A stretch of DNA of 64,000 nucleotides from Streptomyces sp. WAC08241. GTDB taxonomy: Bacteria > Actinomycetota > Actinomycetes > Streptomycetales > Streptomycetaceae. The stretch spans positions 1,426,001-1,490,000 of the forward strand of contig CP042279.1 of the NCBI GenBank assembly GCA_007858575.1, in the 5' to 3' direction. This document shows, in pieces, positions 57,948 to 64,000 of the stretch (position 1 is the first letter of the stretch; each line of letters starts with the position of its first letter). Position numbers and translations under genes: made by a program. The notes under the pieces are model-generated. The model saw only the letters and a list, made by a program, of their open reading frames with translations, searched no databases and was not told the origin of the DNA.

Positions 57948-60900
57948 TCAAAGGCGCTCGGGCTCCGGGGCCTTCCGAACCTCCCCGGCCCGCGCGGAAA
58001 CCGGCCGCCTCTCCGCGACGGCCCGCAGCGCCCCGTCCAGGAGCGGACCGATCTCCGCCAGCGCCTCGGGAGCCATCAGCTCGTCGTGACCCCGGTCGAG
58101 GACGTGCTCGGTGAACTCCCCGACACGTACGCCGGCCACAGCGTGCCCGGCGCGTCCTCCGGCGCGGTCGTGCGGGAGGCCGTGAAGAACAGCACGTCGC
58201 CGTCGAAGCGACGGGTCGTACTGCGCGAGAGCAGCCGCACGCAGTGCACGTTGGTGTCCACGATCGCCCGCAGCAGCTCCTCGTCGAACCCGGCGAGCAG
58301 GCCCTGGCTGTCCCGGATCGCCGCGACGGCCTCCTCCCGGGACACTCCGCCCCGGCCGGACTCCTCCGCGCCCAGGCCCGCCACCGAGAGCAGGAAGCCG
58401 TTCTCCTCCCGCTCCAGGCGCTCGCGCCAGTCCGGCCCGTCCAGGTACGACCAGTCGTCCCGCTCCGGCGGATAGGCGTCGAGCAGCGCCAGGAAGGCGA
58501 CCTCCTCGCCCTGCTCCCGAAGCATCGAGGCGAGGGTGTGCGCCACCGTCCCGCCGAAGGAGTAGCCCGCGAAGTGGTACGGACCTCCGGCTGCACCTCG
58601 CGGATCGCCGCCAGGTACAGCTCGGCGAGCTCCGCCACGTCGGCCGCGTCCGGCAGCTCCCCGGCCAGGCCCGGCGACTGCACGCCGTACAGCGGCCGGT
58701 CCGCGTCCAGGTGGCGCAGCAGGCCCGTGTACTGCCAACCGAACCCGGACGCCGGGTGGAAGCAGAACAGCGGCGCCTTCGTGCCCCGTTCGCGCAGCGG
58801 CAGCAGCACCCGCAGCGCGTCCCGGCGCGAGTCCGACCCGATCCGGGCCGCCACGTCCGCGACCGTCGGCGCCGACATCACCGTGCCCACCTGCATCGGC
58901 ACGCCCAGCTCGTCGCGGATGCGCCCCACGAGCCGCATCGCGAGCAGCGAGTGCCCGCCCAGCTCGAAGAAGTTGTCCTCCACGCCGACCCGCTCCAGAC
59001 CGAGCACGTCCGCGAAGATCCCGCAGAGCAGCTCCTCGCGGGCGTCCTTCGGCGGCCGGCCGCCGCCCGCGTCCGCGAACACCGGGCGGGCAGCGCCGCC
59101 CGGTCCACCTTGCCGTTCACCGTCAGCGGCAGCGCCGGGAGTTCGACGAACGCCGACGGCACCATGAACTCCGGCAGGGTCGCCGAGAGCAGGGCGCGCA
59201 GCGCCGCCGTCTGCGCCTCCGGGTCGGTGCGCACCGCGTCCGAGGCGGGCACGGTGTACGCGACGAGCCGCTTCACGCCGTTCGCCCCGGTGTGCACCAC
59301 CACGCGGCGGCGGCCACCCCGGAGCGGCGGCCAGCGCCGACTCGATCTCGCCCAGCTCGATCCGGAAGCCGCGGATCTTCACCTGGTGGTCGGCCCGGCC
59401 CAGGTAGTCGATCTGCCCGTCCTCGCGCCAGCGCACCAGGTCGCCCGTGCGGTACATCAGCGTGCCCGGCCCGCCGAACGGGTCGGCCACGAACCGCTCC
59501 GCCGTCAGCGCCGGACGCGCGAAGTAGCCCCGGGCCAGGCCCGCGCCCGCCAGGTACAGCTCGCCCGGCACCCCGCGCGGCACCGGCCGCAGCGCGCTGT
59601 CGAGCACGTAGGCGCGGGTGTTGTAGATCGGCCGGCCCACGCAGGAGGAGACGCTCATCTCCACGTCGGCGCCCAGCGCGTTGATCGTGTACTCGGTGGG
59701 CCCGTACAGGTTGTAGCCCATCGTGCCCTCGGTCTCCTCCAGGAGCGTCCAGAGGGAGTCCGGCACGGCCTCGCCGCCGAGCAGGACCAGCGCCGGGCGG
59801 TGCCGGTCCGCGTCGAGCAGGCCCGCGTCGACCAACTGCTGCCCGTACGACGGGGTGACGTTGACGACGTCGATGCCGACCCGGTCGTAGTGGGCCGTCA
59901 GGGCCGCCGGGTCGAGCCGCAGCTCTCGCCGATGACGTGCACCTCGTGCCCGTCGACCAGCCAGAAGAACTCCTCCCACGACATGTCGAACGCGAACGAC
60001 ACCGTGTGCGCCACCCGCATCCGGCGCCCGCCCGCCAGCTTCACCGCCGGGTCGAAGATCCGCTCCCGGTGGTTGAGCAGCATGTTGACCAGACCCGAGC
60101 CCGGCACCACCACGCCCTTGGGGCGGCCGGTCGAACCCGAGGTGTAGATCAGGTACGCCGGGTGGCGGCCGTCGCGCGGCCCGGTCAGCTCCTCCTCCGC
60201 GACCGGACCGCCGGACAGCGCCGCCAGCTCGGCGGCGACCGCCGGGTCGTCCAGGGCGAGCGGCGGCACGCCGTCCACGACCGGGACCCGGCCCCGCACC
60301 GCGTCCACGGTGACCAGGCAGACCGGCACCGCGTCCTCGACCATCGCGGCGAGGCGGTCCACCGGGTGGTCCAGGTCCAGCGGCAGGTACGCCGCCCCCG
60401 CCTTGAGCACCGCGAACAGCGCGACCACGAAGTCCGCCGAGCGCGGCAGGCCCAGGGCCACCGTCCGCTCGGGACCGGCCCCGCGCGCGATCAGCGCCCG
60501 CGCCAGGCGGTTGGCCCGCTCGTCCAGCTCCGCGTAGGTCAGCCGCTCGTCCTCGAAGACCAGCGCCGTGGCCTCCGGGGTCCGCGCCGCCTGCCGGGCG
60601 AACAGGTCCACGAGCGGCACGTCCGGGACGTCGTGCCCGGTGTCGTCGCCCAGGGCGAGCAGCTCGGCCCGCTCGGCGGTCTCCAGGGTCCGCAGCCGGC
60701 CCACCGGCGTCGCCCCGCCCGCCGCGAACTGCTCCACGAGCAGCCGCAGCCTGCCCGCGAGCCGCTCGGCGGTCTCCCGGTCGTACAGGTCCGGCCGGTA
60801 GGCCAGGCTCAGTTCGAGCGAACGCTCCGGGGTGACCGCCAGGGTCAGCGGGTAGTGCGTGCCGTCGACGCTGTGCGTCCAGCCGATCTGGTGCCGCTCC

Positions 60901-63900
60901 ACGGCTCTCGCGCGCCGCGTCGTCGAGCGGCGTGTTCCGGAACACGTACAGCGTGTCGAAGAGCTGGCCGATCCCCGTGCCCTGCTGGATCGGGCCGAGC
61001 CCCAGGTAGTGGTGGGGCAGCAGGTCGGCGTGCTCGCCCTGCATCCGTACGAGCAGGTCCCGCAGCGTCTCCGCGGGACGCAGTGTCACCCGGAACGGCA
61101 GCGTGTTCATGAACATGCCGATCATCTGGTCGACGCCCGGCACGTCCGCCGGACGGCCCGAGACCGTCGCGCCGAACACCACGTCGTCCCGGCCGGTCAT
61201 CCCGGCCAGGGACAGCGCCCAGGCCGCCGAGAGGACCGTGTTCAGGGTGACGCCGGAGCCCCGCGCGAACGACCGCAGCCGGTCGCTGGTCTCCTCGCCG
61301 AGCGCGATGTCCACCACCTCGGCGGTCACCGGCTGCCGCGTCGGATCGGCCGGCGCCACCAGGGTCGCCTGGTCGAGGCCCGACAGGTGGGCGCGCCAGG
61401 CGGCCCGCGCCGCCTCCCCGTCGGTGCCCGCGAGCCAGCGCAGGTACTCCCGGTACGGCGTGACCGGCGGCAGGATCTCCTCGCGGCCGCCCGCCCCGTA
61501 CAGCGCGAACAGCTCCTCGAAGAACAGCGACTCCGACCAGCCGTCGGTGAGGATGTGGTGCTGCGTCACGCACAGCATCCAGCGGTCCTCGGCGAACTTG
61601 AGCAGGGTCACGCGCATCAGCGGCGGCGCCGACAGGTCGAAGCGGGTCGCCGCGTCCGCCAGCGAGAACTCCCGCTGCGCCTCGTCCTGCGCGGCCCGGT
61701 CGAGCCCCGTCAGGTCGCGGACCTCCCACGGCAGCTCCCACGCGGCGGGAACCACCTGCACCGGGCCCGGCAGGCCCTCGTGCCAGAACGCCGAGCGCAG
61801 GTTCGGGTGGCGGCGCAGCATCGCGTCGAACGCCGAGCGCAGCGCGGCCGTGTCCACGGCGTGCCGCAGCTCCACGAAGTTCTGCATCAGGTAGACGTCC
61901 AGCGCCCGGTCGTCGTACTGCGCGTGGAAGTACAGCCCTCCTGGAGCGGAGCCAGCGGCAGCACCTCCTCGGCGCCCGGGAAGACCTGCTCCAGGACCTT
62001 CCGGCCGGCCTCGTCCAGCTCCACGAGCGGGGCGTCCGCGTCCACCGCCGCGGCGGACGCCGCTCCTCTCCTCCGGCGTCCGGGCCGCGAGCGCCAGCGC
62101 CGCGACCGTCCGCCGCTCGAACACGTCGCGCGGGGTCAGGACCAGGCCTCCTTGCGGGCCCGGGTCACGAGCTGGATGGAGACGATGCTGTCGCCGCCCA
62201 GGGCGAAGAAGTCGTCGTCCACGCCCACCGACGCGAGCCCCAGGACCTCGGTGAAGACCCGGCACAGGGCCTCTCGCGTTCCCCGCTCGGCGCCCGCGAC
62301 CCCTCGGAGCCGCCGAACACCGGCGCGGGCAGCGCCGCCCGGTCCAGCTTGCCGTTGACCGTGAACGGCAGCGCGTCCAGGACCACGACCGCCGCCGGGA
62401 CCATGTAGTCGGGCAGGCTCGCGGCCAGCTCCTCGCGGACCGCCACCGGGTCGGCCGTGCCCGTCACGTAGCCGACGAGCCGCTTCACCCCGGAGTGTCC
62501 TCGCGGACCACCACGGCCGCCGCGCCGACCCCGTCGACCGCCGCGAGCGCGGACTCGACCTCACCGGGCTCGATCCGGAAGCCCCGGATCTTCACCTGGT
62601 CGTCGGCCCGGCCCAGGTACTCGATCTCCCCGTCCGCGCGCAGCCGCGCCAGGTCGCCCGTGCGGTACATCCGCGATCCCGGGGCGCCGTACGGGTCGGC
62701 CACGAACCGCTCCGCCGTCAGCGCGAACCGGCCCAGGTAGCCGCGCGCGATGCCGTGCCCCGCGAGGTACAGCTCGCCGGTCGACCCGGCGGGCACCGGA
62801 CGCAGCGCCCCGTCGAGCAGGTACGCGCGCGTGTTGCCGATCGGCCGGCCCACCACCGGGGTGGCCGAGGCCGCCAGGTCCGCCGCGAGCGCGTCGACCG
62901 TGTACTCGGTCGGGCCGTACAGGTTCACCGACATCACGCCGGTCGCCGCCCGCACCGCCGACCACAGCGCCTCCGGCACCGCCTCGCCGCCGAGCAGCAG
63001 CAGCGCCGGACGGTGCGCGGCCGGGTCCAGGAGGCCCTGGTCGAGCAGGCCGAGCGCGTACGTCGGGTGACGTCCATCGTCTCGACCCGGTGCTCCCGCA
63101 CGTACGAGACGACGAACTCGGCGTCCCGGCGGCCCACCTCGTCCAGGACGTGCAGCTCGTGCCCGGCGACCAGCCAGAACAACTGCTCCCAGGAGGTGTC
63201 GAAGCTGAACGACGCCGTGTGCAGGGCGCGCAGGCGCCGGCCGCCGGTCGCCTCGACCACCGGGCCGAAGACGTCCGCGATGTGGTTGGCGTACAGGTTG
63301 GACAGACCGCCGTGGGTCAGCACGACGCCCTTGGGGCGCCCGGTCGAGCCGGACGTGTAGATGACGTACGCCGGGTGCCCGTCCGCGACGGCCGGCGAGG
63401 CGAACTCCGCCGGGGCCGCGGCCAGGGCGGCGGCCGTCTCCGGCGCGTCCAGGACGAGCCGCTCCGGCCCGTCACCGGCCTCCGGCAGCAGCTCCAGACC
63501 GCGCGCGGTGGTCACCACGCACACCGGACGCGCGTCGTCGACCATCAGGCCGAGCCGGTCCGCCGGGTAGTCCAGGTCGAGCGGCAGATAGGCGCCGCCG
63601 GCCCGCAGGACGGCGAGGATCGCCACGACGGTCTCCGCCGAGCGCGGCACGGCGAGCGCCACCACCGACTCGGGGCCCACGCCCCGCGCGGCCAGCAGCG
63701 ACGCGAGCCGCGCGGACCGCGCGTCGACCTCCGCGAAGGTGAGCGACTCCCCGCCGCACACCACCGCGACCTCGTCGGGGGTACGGGCCGCCCGCTGCGC
63801 GAACACGTCCGCGACCGTGCCCGCCGGCACGTCCCGCACCGTCCCCGGCCAGCTTCCGCGCACCCGCGCCGACTCCGCCTCGGGCAGCAGGGGCAGCGCC

Positions 63901-64000
63901 CCGACCGCCGTGCCGGGCTCCTGCGCGATCCGGTCCAGGACGTGGGCGAGGCGGTCCGCGATCAGGCCCGCGCGCCGGTCGTCGAAGACGTCCGGGCGGT
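57948..64000 (-). CDS. Siderophore NRPS, (C)-A-PCP-C-A-PCP-TE, N-terminus beyond the window
   Basis: From the right edge: C-domain tail ([18 protein letters not shown]); A1 with [28 protein letters not shown] and [16 protein letters not shown]1 with [15 protein letters not shown] with [15 protein letters not shown] and [11 protein letters not shown]2 with [28 protein letters not shown] and [16 protein letters not shown]2 with [16 protein letters not shown] with [12 protein letters not shown] and RGHDELM. Pocket residues read by alignment with GrsA: A1 D-T-E-D-L-G-L-V-D-(K), acidic and so probably for a basic residue; A2 D-M-E-N-L-G-L-I-N-(K), the known N5-hydroxyornithine code. Frame breaks near 63070, 62490, 62290, 62145, 62065, 61940, 60905, 59925, 59315, 59085, 58585 and 58125. 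It ends PEPERL upstream of the iron box. Confidence 0.92.

Noticed and set aside
60859..62358. Long plus-strand frames opposite the NRPS
   Set aside because: No RBS or domain; the minus strand carries unambiguous A, C and PCP motifs.
1..64000. tRNA or rRNA genes
   Set aside because: No cloverleaf with GGTTCRANNCC or conserved rRNA segment was noticed on either strand. A covariance-model scan was not possible.

Overview
The window is high-G+C actinobacterial DNA, almost certainly from a Streptomyces. The evidence is the extreme third-position GC, many GTG starts and leaderless promoters, and genus-typical genes: a complete conservon (cvnABCD plus P450), DUF5133, a DasR-like sugar operon, a multi-HAMP hybrid kinase next to a SigB/F-type sigma factor, and a rifampin phosphotransferase preceded by a rifamycin-associated element. 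No rRNA or tRNA gene was seen. One caution governs everything: most genes over about 600 bp are broken by one to five apparent frameshifts, nearly all explained by a single lost base in a C/G run or CCTCC-like context, and the protein resumes in another frame. I read these as sequencing deletions and give whole-gene coordinates.

Layout. 1-6 kb: a gene tail, a Met-codon-rich leader peptide with a perfect attenuator hairpin, a divergent SAM-hydrolase-fold (DUF62) gene, a polar-amino-acid ABC importer, and a divergent TetR/oxidoreductase pair. 6-9 kb: a poor stretch with two CRISPR-repeat-like palindromes, a small PH-like protein, a transposase scrap, and a secreted GH64 beta-1,3-glucanase with a LacI-type operator. 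9-14.5 kb: a conservon ending in a P450 that lacks the EXXR arginine, convergent with a type I terpene synthase. 15-22.7 kb: twin GntR/HutC regulators divergent from a sugar-ABC operon that runs into a GH20 hexosaminidase and a CBM3-GH16 secreted hydrolase. 22.9-31.3 kb: oleate hydratase, a PAS-GAF-PP2C-like-HATPase regulator, a pyruvate-oxidase-type ThDP enzyme, a GlsB-like membrane protein, an orphan gas-vesicle gvpF/L pair (the second truncated), small membrane proteins, three stacked hairpins and DUF5133.

31.6-43.5 kb is a signalling island: a soluble five-HAMP-repeat hybrid histidine kinase, an ANTAR-GAF-PAS-PP2C phosphatase, a STAS antagonist, two PP2C-like proteins with eroded metal sites, a MarR regulator, an RsbW-type kinase and a SigB-family sigma factor with its own SigB-like promoter. 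Together these suggest a partner-switching cascade. 43.8-50.2 kb: a small CxxC protein, rph with its RAE, an MFS exporter, and a single protein joining an ECF sigma factor, an anti-sigma-like zinc motif, one membrane span and an extracellular CAP domain.

50.6-64 kb: a GlsB-like protein and then the 3' part of a siderophore cluster, all on the minus strand: NRPS (N-terminus beyond the window), iron box, dhbA, dhbC, dhbE, dhbB, a phosphopantetheinyl transferase and an MFS transporter. The Dhb enzymes make and activate 2,3-dihydroxybenzoate. The visible NRPS modules read (C)-A-PCP-C-A-PCP-TE; the last A domain carries the hydroxyornithine code, so a mixed catecholate-hydroxamate siderophore is the likely product.
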